Positions 16,879-25,241 of a stretch of DNA of 47,595 bases are shown one piece after another. The DNA comes from an uncultured Prevotellaceae bacterium (lineage in GTDB: Bacteria > Bacteroidota > Bacteroidia > Bacteroidales > Bacteroidaceae): assembly GCA_902799765.1 (NCBI GenBank), contig CADCBZ010000030.1:1-47595 (forward strand), read 5' to 3'. Numbering within the stretch: position 1 is the stretch's first letter; every line of letters starts with the position of its first letter. The translations under genes were made by a program, and so were the position numbers. The notes beneath the pieces are model-generated. The model worked only from the letters and a program-made list of their open reading frames with translations. It was not told where the DNA came from and did no database searches.

Positions 16879-16950
16879 ATCTTGCGATTTTTCGGCAAAG
16901 GTACAAAGATTTTCTGATATAAACCAACATCTTATTAAAATAATTATATC

Positions 16951-16964
16951 CGAAATCGTTTCCG
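16951..16964. promoter_or_regulatory. Candidate LacI-type operator
   Basis: CGAAATCGTTTCCG contains an imperfect palindrome GAAAT-C-GTTTC with the central CG usual for LacI-family sites. It lies between the divergent lacI-type and kdgK start regions and 31 bases upstream of the kdgK -33 box. Confidence 0.4.
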
Positions 16965-16994
16965 TAAGTTTTTTACCTAAATTCCGCATAAATA

Positions 16995-17026
16995 TTTGGA
17001 GTTCTCGGAAAATTTGTCTAATTTTG
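16995..17026 (+). promoter_or_regulatory. kdgK promoter
   Basis: TTTG (16995-16998), 20 bp, TAATTTTG (17019-17026): a full match to the Bacteroidetes consensus, with the kdgK ATG 48 bases downstream. Confidence 0.7.
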
Positions 17027-17073
17027 TCGTCGCAAACGAAGATTATTAGTGTAATCATTTAAAACAATAAACA

Positions 17074-18096
17074 ATGGCTAAAATTGTAACTTTAGGCGAG
17101 ATTATGCTCCGCCTTTCCCCACAGGGAAACGACCGTTTCATTCAGAGTGAATCATTCCGCATCATCCCTGGTGGTGGTGAGGCAAACGTAGCCATCTCAG
17201 TAGCCAACTATGGTCATGAGGCTTACTTTGTTTCTAAACTTCCGAAGCATGAGATCGGACAGATTGCAGTCAACGCACTGCGTCGCTATGGTGTCAACAC
17301 CCAGTTCATTGCACGTGGTGGTGACCGCGTAGGTCTCTACTATGCAGAGACAGGTGCTTCCATGCGTCCGTCAAAGGTAATCTATGATCGTGCACACTCT
17401 TCTATCGCAGAGGCTGATCCACAGGATTTCGATTTCGATGCTATCATGGAAGGTGCTGCCTGGTTCCACTGGAGTGGTATCACACCGGCTATCAGCGATA
17501 AGGCTGCTGAGTTGACTAAGCTTGCCTGTGAGGCTGCCAAGCGTCATGGTGTCACCGTATCTGTTGATCTGAACTTCCGTAAGAAGCTCTGGACTTCAGA
17601 GAAGGCTATCTCTATCATGCGCCCCTTGATGCAGTATGTAGATGTATGTATCGGTAATGAGGAGGATGCAGAGCTCTGTCTCGGTTTCAAGCCCGATGCT
17701 GACGTAGAGGGTGGAAAGACCGACGCTGCTGGTTACGAGGGTATCTTCAAGCAGATGATGGCAGAGTTCGGTTTCAAGTATGTTGTTTCTACACTCCGTG
17801 AGAGCTTCAGTGCAACATTCAATGGCTGGAAGGCTCTGATCTATGATGGTAAGGAGTTCTATCAGAGCAAGCGTTATGAGATCAACCCGATTATCGACCG
17901 TGTAGGTGGTGGTGACTCATTCTCTGGTGGCCTGATTCATGGTTTGCTCACCAAGAAGACACAGGGTGAGGCCCTTGAGTTTGCAGTAGCTGCATCAGCT
18001 CTGAAGCACACTATCAATGGTGACTTCAACCTCGTGAGTGTTGATGAAGTAGAGAGTCTTGCTGGTGGTAATGCCAGTGGCCGTGTACAGAGATAA
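17074..18096 (+). CDS. kdgK: 2-keto-3-deoxygluconate kinase (PfkB family)
   Basis: KdgK phosphorylates KDG to KDPG with ATP. The 340-aa protein is a PfkB sugar kinase: N-terminal 'PGGGEANVAISVANYG' (32-47) for substrate and the C-terminal 'DRVGGGDSFSGGLIHG' (275-290) with catalytic base Asp281 and the anion hole. 'VDLNFRKKLW' (164-173) is typical of KDG kinases rather than fructokinases. It is followed after 24 bases by kdgA and faces uxaA, whose product it uses. Transcription likely comes from the promoter at 16995-17026 under the LacI-type regulator. Confidence 0.92.
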   Translation: MAKIVTLGEIMLRLSPQGNDRFIQSESFRIIPGGGEANVAISVANYGHEAYFVSKLPKHEIGQIAVNALRRYGVNTQFIARGGDRVGLYYAETGASMRPSKVIYDRAHSSIAEADPQDFDFDAIMEGAAWFHWSGITPAISDKAAELTKLACEAAKRHGVTVSVDLNFRKKLWTSEKAISIMRPLMQYVDVCIGNEEDAELCLGFKPDADVEGGKTDAAGYEGIFKQMMAEFGFKYVVSTLRESFSATFNGWKALIYDGKEFYQSKRYEINPIIDRVGGGDSFSGGLIHGLLTKKTQGEALEFAVAASALKHTINGDFNLVSVDEVESLAGGNASGRVQR

Positions 18097-18120
18097 AATT
18101 TAGCAAAATAGATTAAGATT

Positions 18121-18789
18121 ATGGCTAAATTTGATAAGATTGCAGTATTAAAAAAGATCGGTGATACCGGTATGGTACCCGTATTCTATCATAAGGATCT
18201 TGAGACCTGTAAGAACGTGGTGAAGGCTTGCTATGAAGGCGGTGTTCGTGCGTTTGAGTTTACGAATCGCGGTGACTTCGCTCAGGAGGTGTTCGGTGAG
18301 TTGGTGAAGTGGGCTGACAAGGAGTGTCCTGAGTTGGCGCTGGGTATCGGCTCTGTAGTGGATGCCCCAACCGCAGCCCTCTATCTGCAGCTGGGTGCCA
18401 ACTTCGTGGTTGGTCCGCTGTTCAATCCAGAGATTGCCCCTGTCTGCAATCGCCGTCTCGTGCCTTACTGCCCTGGTTGTATGACTGTTTCTGAGATCGG
18501 TAAGGCTCAGGAGTTGGGTTGCGATCTGACGAAGGTATTCCCTGGCGACGTGGTTGGTCCTAACATGGTGAAAGGCCTGAAAGCCCCGATGCCTTGGTCA
18601 AAGATTATGGTGACTGGTGGCGTGGCTCCTGAGGAGGAGAACCTGAAAGCTTGGTTCAAGGCTGGTGTCTATTGCGTCGGCATGGGCTCTAAGCTCTTCC
18701 CCAGTGATAAGGTAAAGGCTGGCGACTGGCAGTATGTGACTGACAAGTGTAAGGAAGCACTCGGTTACGTGGCTAAAGCTCGTGCCTAA
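18121..18789 (+). CDS. kdgA: KDPG/KHG aldolase
   Basis: The enzyme splits KDPG into pyruvate and glyceraldehyde-3-phosphate. The 222-aa class I aldolase shows catalytic Glu46 in 'FEFTNRG', the phosphate-binding Gly-rich region near 'MVTGGV' (about 160) and Schiff-base Lys138 in 'DLTKVFPGD'. '[11 protein letters not shown]' (75-85) is also family-typical. It completes the altronate-to-pyruvate route with UxaA and KdgK. A strong terminator follows at 18798-18830. Confidence 0.93.
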   Translation: MAKFDKIAVLKKIGDTGMVPVFYHKDLETCKNVVKACYEGGVRAFEFTNRGDFAQEVFGELVKWADKECPELALGIGSVVDAPTAALYLQLGANFVVGPLFNPEIAPVCNRRLVPYCPGCMTVSEIGKAQELGCDLTKVFPGDVVGPNMVKGLKAPMPWSKIMVTGGVAPEEENLKAWFKAGVYCVGMGSKLFPSDKVKAGDWQYVTDKCKEALGYVAKARA

Positions 18790-18797
18790 GAGATTTT

Positions 18798-18830
18798 CCC
18801 TCCCGTCGATAGTTGGCGGGAGGGCTCTTT
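18798..18830 (+). terminator. Terminator of kdgK-kdgA
   Basis: An 8-bp GC-rich stem CCCTCCCG/CGGGAGGG (18798-18805 with 18817-18824) is followed by CTCTTTTC. The next gene starts only 12 bases later, so no full promoter fits between. Confidence 0.75.
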
Positions 18831-18841
18831 TCTAACTATCT

Positions 18842-21800
18842 ATGAAATATTGGCTATTCATTGTATCAACCATCCTCTTTTCAGCTTGTACGCGTCCAGA
18901 TAGGCAGACCGTTGATAAGCTGAATCTTCAATCTTATGCCTATCATTACCGGAACATAGACAGTACACTACATCTGGCGCAAAGGGCGTATCAGATGGCA
19001 GAAAACTATGATGCAGGAAAGGCAGAGGCTCTCAACAACCTGGCTTTTGTGCATATCGTGAAGATGGAATACGATGAAGCTGAACGTTTGTTGCAGGAGG
19101 TGACAAGTGTTACAGACAATCAGCTGCAACATTTTATTGCCTATATCCAGCAGATGCGCCTCTGTCAGCGTCGTTCAAACAACAGGGCGTTTCATGAGTA
19201 TCGTGAGTTGGCAGATCTGGCCATGCGCAGGATCAATGAAGAACGAGATCAACTCTCTGTAGCTGAGGCAAGGCTGCTGTTATATGCTGAGACGGAGTAT
19301 GCCATCGTGAACTCCACCTATTACTATTACGTAGGATTGGAACGACAATCTATAGATGCGTTATTATCGATTAACCCCACTGAAATTCAAAAAGATACAG
19401 CGCAATTTCTCAACTATCTCTATAATATCGGTGCAGGTGGTATCCTGACAGAAGGAACGCAACAGGCTATCAATCAACAGGAGTTTGATCACCTGATGCG
19501 TTGTTTTCTGATGGCCCGTGACGGAGGCTATCCTTACTTTGCTGCCAACGCCCTTGAGGCACTTTCGGAACACCTGATGGATGAGGATACCCGTAGGCAG
19601 CTCATCACCGATAACCTGCCAGCCCTGACGTTTATCAATCCTGAAAATGTAGAGGAGGATATGCTGGCAGGTTGGTTGGCTGAGACTTCATTAGATATCT
19701 TCCGCGACTATGGCGATGTGTATCAGATTGCAGGTGCCTATCGTACGCTGGCTTCTTGTTATCGTCAGATCGGCGATTATGAATCGGCGTTGTTTAATCT
19801 CGAACAGGCCCTCTCTGACTCTATTATCAATCAGGCACCCGACCTTGTGGCGAGTATCCGTGAGCAGTTGAGTGTGGCTTATGCGGCGATTGATGATAAA
19901 CCTCAGAGCGATTTCAACCGAAATATCTATCTGGATCTGCAGGAGACGACCCGTCAGGATCGGCAGTTAGAAGCCCGTGCCAGCCAGTATGAGAAGACGG
20001 CAGATCAGTTGAATATCATGTTGGTAGCAGTGATAGGGGCCATCCTTCTGTTGTTGTTCTCGCTATGGCTCTTCAACCACATGAACCGCAAGCATAACCA
20101 TGAGGATGTGCCGGATGATCTCTTTGAACAGAAGAAAGAGTTGTTGGCAGCCTCTCAGTTGCGTGTGGAGAATAGCGAGAGAAGGAATCTGGAACAGCGG
20201 GCAAAGGTGTCGTTGGTTAATTCCATAACACCCTTTATAGACCGTATTCTCTATGAGGCCAGTCATGCGGGAAATCCCAATATCTCCTATATTCAGGAAC
20301 TGACAGACCAGATCAATGCCTATAACGATGTGCTGACCTACTGGATCCAGCTGCGTCAGGGTGAGCTGAGTCTGAAGATTGAGAGTTTCCCGCTGCAGCA
20401 GCTGTTTGATATCATCGGCAGAGGCAAGACGGGCTTTCAGATAAAGGGTGTCGATTTGCAGGTGGAACCTACTGAGGCTGTGGTAAAAGCAGATAAGGTG
20501 CTGACATTGTTTATGTTGAATACACTTGCCGACAATGCCCGGAAGTTTACGGAGAAAGGTGGAGAGGTGAAGGTTTCTGCTACGGAGGGAGATCAATATG
20601 TAGAGATATCGGTTGAAGATACAGGCAACGGCATGACTGAAGAACAGCTTGCCCATCTCTTTGATCACAAGATTGTTGAAGGTCACGGGTTTGGCTTGCT
20701 GAACTGTAAGGGTATCATCGAGAAATACCGTAAGATAAGTCAGATATTCTCTGTTTGTAGTATCGCAGCTACCAGTCAGTTAGGAAAGGGTACACGTCTT
20801 TTCTTCCGTCTGCCAAAAGGTGTGCTGCGCCTGATTTTAGTGCTGTTGTCGTTTGGTAGTCTGACGGCACAGGCACAAGGTTTTACGCCGTTAGAGAAAG
20901 CCAATGCTTTTGCTGACTCTGCCTATTTCTCGAATATCCATGGTACGTTTGAACGCACGATGCAGTTTGCCGATTCCTGCCGCTATTACTTGAATGCCCA
21001 TTATAAAGCCTTGAGTCCTAAGGGCCGAGACCTGATGCTGGCAGAGGGTGATGCCTCTTTGACTTTCCCTGAGATCAAATGGTTCCACAAGGGATTGAAG
21101 ACCAACTATAACGTGATTCTCGATATCCGTAACGAGAGTGCTGTTGCTGCCTTGGCCCTCCACCAGTGGCATCTCTATAATTATAATAACCGCATCTACA
21201 CTCAACTCTTCAAGGAGATGTCGGCAGATAACTCGTTGGGTGAATACTGCAGGGCCATGCAACAGTCGCAGACTAACAAGACGGTGGGCGTCATCCTTCT
21301 GGTGCTATTGTTGGTATCCATCGTACCAGCTTGGTATCTGCTCTATTATCGTCATCGTCTCTATGACCGATTTATGAAGGATCAACAGCGTGAGACGGAG
21401 TTTGAGATGTTGGATGATGAAATCAGACGTCTGGAGTTGGAAGACAACAACTTGCACGTGACGAATGCCGTGCTCGACAACTGTCTCTCAACCCTGAAGC
21501 ACGAGACGATGTATTACCCCAGCCGTATCTGTCAGCTGTTGGATGCAGGCGATATGGCGTCATTGGCAGAGGTCGCCACCTATTATCGTGAACTCTATGG
21601 TATTCTTAGTGCACAGGCGATGCATCAGGTGGCTCCGACAAAACTTCATCTGAAACCTCTGCAGCATGGGATCCTCGGCGATGAGAACCTTGTGCGTTAT
21701 CTCTTTGAGATCCTGAAGAAGCAGTCAGGTGAAAAACATCCCGACATCCAGTATCTACCACAGGACGGTCCCTATGTGGAGATCCATATCCCCATGCCTC

Positions 21801-22000
21801 AGCTGAAGCTCACTGAGGAACAGGCCCGTGATCTCTTCACCCCCTCGAAGGATCATCTGCCTTATCTGCTTTGTAGGCAGATTATCAGGGATCATGGAGA
21901 AGCCACCAACAGAAGAGGCTGTGGTATCTATGCCACATTGATAGAAGGAATAACAAATATGATCATAACATTACCAAGCGTATGGAAAAATTCAAAGTAA
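18842..22000 (+). CDS. TPR sensor histidine kinase with two kinase-like modules (DUF5112/DUF5113-type)
   Basis: This is a 1052-aa membrane sensor. Order: lipoprotein-like signal (FSAC, Cys16); periplasmic TPR-like helices (about 25-385, clear TPRs near 292-325); TM (391-411); a dimerisation-like helix (445-475) without a phospho-accepting His; an intact ATPase domain (N box 'NTLADNARKF' 560-569, G1 'DTGNGM' 593-598, G2 'GHGFGL' 614-619, 'GKGT' 648-651). Then comes a second signal/TM-like segment ending 'TAQAQG' (662-680), a short periplasmic part, TM (about 814-835), an H-box with His886 in 'LSTLKHETMYYPSRI', and a degenerate ATPase-like end. It overlaps the response regulator by 19 bases. 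The ligand is unknown. A true gene fusion and a read-through are both possible, but the frame is intact. Confidence 0.85.
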   Translation: MKYWLFIVSTILFSACTRPDRQTVDKLNLQSYAYHYRNIDSTLHLAQRAYQMAENYDAGKAEALNNLAFVHIVKMEYDEAERLLQEVTSVTDNQLQHFIAYIQQMRLCQRRSNNRAFHEYRELADLAMRRINEERDQLSVAEARLLLYAETEYAIVNSTYYYYVGLERQSIDALLSINPTEIQKDTAQFLNYLYNIGAGGILTEGTQQAINQQEFDHLMRCFLMARDGGYPYFAANALEALSEHLMDEDTRRQLITDNLPALTFINPENVEEDMLAGWLAETSLDIFRDYGDVYQIAGAYRTLASCYRQIGDYESALFNLEQALSDSIINQAPDLVASIREQLSVAYAAIDDKPQSDFNRNIYLDLQETTRQDRQLEARASQYEKTADQLNIMLVAVIGAILLLLFSLWLFNHMNRKHNHEDVPDDLFEQKKELLAASQLRVENSERRNLEQRAKVSLVNSITPFIDRILYEASHAGNPNISYIQELTDQINAYNDVLTYWIQLRQGELSLKIESFPLQQLFDIIGRGKTGFQIKGVDLQVEPTEAVVKADKVLTLFMLNTLADNARKFTEKGGEVKVSATEGDQYVEISVEDTGNGMTEEQLAHLFDHKIVEGHGFGLLNCKGIIEKYRKISQIFSVCSIAATSQLGKGTRLFFRLPKGVLRLILVLLSFGSLTAQAQGFTPLEKANAFADSAYFSNIHGTFERTMQFADSCRYYLNAHYKALSPKGRDLMLAEGDASLTFPEIKWFHKGLKTNYNVILDIRNESAVAALALHQWHLYNYNNRIYTQLFKEMSADNSLGEYCRAMQQSQTNKTVGVILLVLLLVSIVPAWYLLYYRHRLYDRFMKDQQRETEFEMLDDEIRRLELEDNNLHVTNAVLDNCLSTLKHETMYYPSRICQLLDAGDMASLAEVATYYRELYGILSAQAMHQVAPTKLHLKPLQHGILGDENLVRYLFEILKKQSGEKHPDIQYLPQDGPYVEIHIPMPQLKLTEEQARDLFTPSKDHLPYLLCRQIIRDHGEATNRRGCGIYATLIEGITNMIITLPSVWKNSK

Positions 22001-22701
22001 TCATAGTGGAAGACGTGCCCCTAGAGTTGAAAGGGACACAGGGTATCATCCGTAACGACATCCCCGAGGCTGAGATTATCGGTACGGCAGACAATGAACA
22101 GAGTTACTGGCGACTGCTGAAGCAACAGGTTCCTGACCTCGTGCTGCTCGACTTAGGTTTGGGTGGCTCTACTACCGTTGGTGTGGAATTGTGCCGACAC
22201 ACCAAGGAGTCACATCCTGATGTGAAGGTGCTGATCTTCACGGGTGAGATCCTGAATGAGAAACTCTGGGTGGATGTGCTCGATGCAGGGGCTGATGGTA
22301 TCATTCTGAAGACAGGAGAGTTGTTGACGCGTCGCGATGTGTCAGCTGTGATGGATGGTAAACAGCTGGTGTTCAACGAGCCTATCCTCGAGAAGATTGT
22401 GGAGCGTTTCAAGGCTGCCGTCAGTGGACAGCTGGTGAAACAGGAGGCTCTTGTGAACTATGAGATCGATGAGTACGACGAGCGTTTCCTGAGACATCTG
22501 GCCTTAGGCTATACCAAAGAACAGATCACCAATCTGAGAGGCATGCCCTTCGGAGTGAAAAGTTTGGAGAAACGTCAGAACGAACTGATTCAGAAACTCT
22601 TCCCAGAAGGAACCACAGGTGTGAATGCCACGCGACTGGTGGTAAGAGCCTTGGAGTTGCGTGTATTGGATATTGACAACCTCGAACCTGATGACGAGTA
22701 A
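21982..22701 (+). CDS. Response regulator with LuxR-like C-terminal domain (DUF5932-type)
   Basis: This 239-aa protein has a receiver domain: acidic pocket Glu10/Asp11, phospho-acceptor Asp57 in 'PDLVLLDLGLGG', the Thr in 'LIFTGE' and a Lys in 'GIILKTGE'. The C-terminal ~80 residues ('DERFLRHLALGYTKEQITNL', then 'GVKSLEKRQNEL') resemble a modified LuxR/NarL helix-turn-helix. The start overlaps the sensor gene by 19 bases, so the pair is translationally coupled and the sensor is its likely partner. Targets cannot be told from the sequence. Confidence 0.88.
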   Translation: MEKFKVIIVEDVPLELKGTQGIIRNDIPEAEIIGTADNEQSYWRLLKQQVPDLVLLDLGLGGSTTVGVELCRHTKESHPDVKVLIFTGEILNEKLWVDVLDAGADGIILKTGELLTRRDVSAVMDGKQLVFNEPILEKIVERFKAAVSGQLVKQEALVNYEIDEYDERFLRHLALGYTKEQITNLRGMPFGVKSLEKRQNELIQKLFPEGTTGVNATRLVVRALELRVLDIDNLEPDDE

Positions 22702-23296
22702 GTACCACCAACGACTGGGCTGGCTCTGTCTGGTTACATTTATAGCTGAGACATTGCTGGTGATTCTCTCGTGGCTGTTGTCTGCCATGCGGGTAGAAGG
22801 GGTGCGCTCGTTACTCTCCTCAGAGGGTATCAGATGGTTCTTCAGTTCGTTTAACGACCTGATAGCCTCTCCGGTGTTAGTGGGATTGCTGGTGTTGATG
22901 TGTGCCTTAGGATGCTTGCAGAAGAGTAGGGTGACTACTATCTTCGGCGGCAAGAAAAGCATCAACTTCCGCGATCGTCTGGCGCTCTATGTAGCATTGG
23001 CTTTCCTGCTGATCTATGTCGTTATCATTATTCTGTTGACGCTGATGCCTCATGCCATCCTCCTTTCAGCCACAGGTCATCTTTTCCCGTCAGCCTTTAG
23101 CCGTAGTCTGGTGCCCATCATCGCCTTTGGCATCTGTATCTTCAGTGTGGCCTTCGGACTGATGGCTGGTGTGATGCAGAATCTGTCGGATATCCTGCAG
23201 GCATTGTCCTTTGGTATCGCCAAAGGGGCTCCGCTGCTGGTGTTCTATCTCTTTGCAGTACAGTTGGTGGGTTGTCTGCGTTTTGTCTTCGGCTAA
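22691..23296 (+). CDS. Multi-pass membrane protein, possibly AbgT-like fragment family
   Basis: This 201-aa protein has five hydrophobic segments and starts inside the end of the response-regulator gene (11-base overlap). The first periplasmic loop and second TM, 'LLSSEGIRWFFSSFNDLIAS' followed by 'PVLVGLLVLMCALGCLQKS', resemble the N-terminal part of AbgT-type aminobenzoyl-glutamate transporters ('GLRWFL...NF..FPPLG.VLV...GVG.AE.SG'). At 201 residues it is less than half their length. Related short proteins in Bacteroidetes seem to be stand-alone. It could act with the sensor kinase as an accessory membrane component. Family call is tentative. Confidence 0.6.
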   Translation: MTSKYHQRLGWLCLVTFIAETLLVILSWLLSAMRVEGVRSLLSSEGIRWFFSSFNDLIASPVLVGLLVLMCALGCLQKSRVTTIFGGKKSINFRDRLALYVALAFLLIYVVIIILLTLMPHAILLSATGHLFPSAFSRSLVPIIAFGICIFSVAFGLMAGVMQNLSDILQALSFGIAKGAPLLVFYLFAVQLVGCLRFVFG

Positions 23297-24159
23297 CGCT
23301 TCAGAACGAGACATGCCCACTGCTGATCCTCTTTTTGCTGTTGCAGGGAGAGACCTAACGTCTGGGCTTTTTCTATCAGAATCTGACAGTCATCGGTATA
23401 GAAACCGCTCAGGATCAATGTAGCGCCAGCGTTCATCTTCGATACAAACTGAGGCATATCATTTAACAGAATGTTACGGTTGATATTTGCCATCACCAGA
23501 TCGAAGGTGCCTTCCACCTTATTTAATATAGAAGCATCGCCCAACAAGGATGTGATGCGGTCATCTACCTGATTGATGACGGCATTGTGGCGTGCATTAT
23601 CTACCGACCACTCATCAATATCATAGCCGATAGCCTCTTGTGCACCAAGTTTGAGAGCACAGATGGAAAGGATGCCCGTACCCGTACCACAATCCAAGAC
23701 TCTGCCTTTGGGCTGCAGCTCTAAAAGGGTAGAGCAGATCATCCTTGTGGTCTCGTGGGTACCCGTGCCGAAAGCTAACTTCGCATCGATCTCGATAGAA
23801 GTGAGAAGTGAGGAGTGAGAAGTGAAAAGTGAGGTGTCAGGCAGATGTCTTCCATCATGAATGATCAGGTTATCAGAGATAACTATCGGTTCAAAGCCTT
23901 CTTGTTCCCACTGCTCATTCCAGTCGCGATCTTCTGCCTCCCGAATATCATAACTGATGGTGGTATCCTCAAAGGGGAAATCCTCTAAGGCTGTCTTGAG
24001 TTCTGACACGTCAAAAAGACTTTGTTGGACATAGCCCTTCAGACCAGTCTCTGTCTCTTCAAAAGTCTCGAATCCAGCTTCTCCTGCCATCGCGGCAAGC
24101 ACATCACTTGCATCGGCAGAATAGGGCGAAATGGTGAAATCTACTTCGAAATATTTCAT
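23293..24159 (-). CDS. prmA: Ribosomal protein L11 methyltransferase
   Basis: PrmA trimethylates ribosomal protein L11 using SAM. The 288-aa product has the N-terminal substrate-recognition domain (1-75) and a Rossmann methyltransferase: motif I 'VLDCGTGTGILSI' (154-166), 'YDID' acidic motif, and 'MANINRNIL' as the catalytic (N-I-N) motif; 'LAFGTGTHETT' (128-138) precedes them. Residues about 108-121 ('DTSLFTSHSSLLTS') are not expected in the family and are encoded by a GTGAGAA heptamer tract (23801-23835). The stop overlaps the convergent membrane protein gene by 4 bases. A TAATTTTG -7 box lies at 24179-24186. Confidence 0.92.
   Translation of the reverse strand: MKYFEVDFTISPYSADASDVLAAMAGEAGFETFEETETGLKGYVQQSLFDVSELKTALEDFPFEDTTISYDIREAEDRDWNEQWEQEGFEPIVISDNLIIHDGRHLPDTSLFTSHSSLLTSIEIDAKLAFGTGTHETTRMICSTLLELQPKGRVLDCGTGTGILSICALKLGAQEAIGYDIDEWSVDNARHNAVINQVDDRITSLLGDASILNKVEGTFDLVMANINRNILLNDMPQFVSKMNAGATLILSGFYTDDCQILIEKAQTLGLSLQQQKEDQQWACLVLKR
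23801..23835. repeat. Five GTGAGAA-type heptamers inside prmA
   Basis: Consecutive units GTGAGAA, GTGAGGA, GTGAGAA, GTGAAAA, GTGAGGT lie in exact 7-bp register. 35 bases do not preserve a reading frame by themselves, so flanking bases must make up the difference; the result is an in-frame Ser/Thr/Leu-rich insert in PrmA. Confidence 0.75.
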
Positions 24160-24288
24160 AAGATGTTAATTTTTAGCGCAAAATTACAAAAAATAGGGAA
24201 ATTCCTCTCATAAGTTAGGGTTTTTCCCTAAATTTGCACTAAATTTCGTTGTATTTTTGCAACGTGAATCATTAAAACGACGAAGAAG

Positions 24289-25203
24289 ATGAAGAAACTT
24301 TTATTAATTTCCATGCTTGTCGGAGCCATGCCGTTGGCAATGATGGCTCAGGATGATGACCTCTATTTCGTGTCGAAAAAGAAAAAGTCGGCAGTTGTAG
24401 AGGAAGCTCAGGATCAGTTCGGCATGCCGAAGGATACCTATTATGCTGGCAGTAATCGTAGTGTGGATGAATATAACCGCAGGTTCAAAAGCCAGGTGGA
24501 GCAGATTGACTCTGTTGATTCCCTCCGTGAGGACTTCGAACTGACGAAGCGGATGAGCCGCTTCGATGAATATCAGTTGGACAGTGCTTATTGGGCAGGT
24601 TATAGGTCAGGTCGTGAAACCTGGTGGGGCTGGCATTCACCTTGGTATTACAGCCGTTGGGGATGGTATGACCCTTGGTATGATCCTTGGTATTTCCCTT
24701 ATTACAGCAGCTGGTACTGGTACGATCCTTGGTATTATGGTTATGCCGGTTGGTATGATCCCTGGTATTATAGAGGCTATTGGGGCTGGGGATATCCGTA
24801 TTATCGTCCCGTCGTAGTTATAGGTGGTGGTGGCGGACGTGCTCATCGCACCATCGGCACAGGTACGATTCGTCGTGACGGTTCAACACATGGCTATCGT
24901 CATGGTTATACCGGCTATAGCAATATGCAAAGAAACAGTAGCTTGCGTCAGCGTGCCAATGCCATGAGTGGTGGCAGAACCTATAGTAGCGGTAATAACA
25001 TCCGCAGTGGTAGTGGCAACTTCAGCGGCTATCGTGGCAGCTCTTCATCAGGAGGTAGCTTTAGCGGCTCTCGCAGCAGTGGTAGCTACAGCGGTGGTGG
25101 CAGCTTCGGAGGTTCTCGTAGCAGTGGAGGTAGCTTCGGCGGTTCTCGCGGCGGAGGCGGTGGCGGCGGAAGTCGTGGCGGTGGCCTCGGTGGCAGAAGA
25201 TAG
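24289..25203 (+). CDS. Secreted Trp/Tyr- and Gly-rich protein of unknown function
   Basis: This 304-aa protein has a cleavable signal (about 1-20, ending AMMAQ). A charged helical part (25-100) is followed by an unusual aromatic block (about 108-165) built from repeats of 'WYDPWY' and variants, then a Gly/Ser/Arg-rich tail (about 170-304) with runs of 'GGSFGGSR' and a poly-Gly stretch. The composition suggests an extracytoplasmic, disordered or aggregating surface protein; function is unknown. It is followed after 38 bases by the OmpP1/FadL-like gene, so export or surface assembly together is possible. The TATTTTTG at 24252-24259 may be its -7 box. Confidence 0.75.
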   Translation: MKKLLLISMLVGAMPLAMMAQDDDLYFVSKKKKSAVVEEAQDQFGMPKDTYYAGSNRSVDEYNRRFKSQVEQIDSVDSLREDFELTKRMSRFDEYQLDSAYWAGYRSGRETWWGWHSPWYYSRWGWYDPWYDPWYFPYYSSWYWYDPWYYGYAGWYDPWYYRGYWGWGYPYYRPVVVIGGGGGRAHRTIGTGTIRRDGSTHGYRHGYTGYSNMQRNSSLRQRANAMSGGRTYSSGNNIRSGSGNFSGYRGSSSSGGSFSGSRSSGSYSGGGSFGGSRSSGGSFGGSRGGGGGGGSRGGGLGGRR

Positions 25204-25241
25204 GATATATTCATTTTGGATCATTCAACATAAATAAGAAT

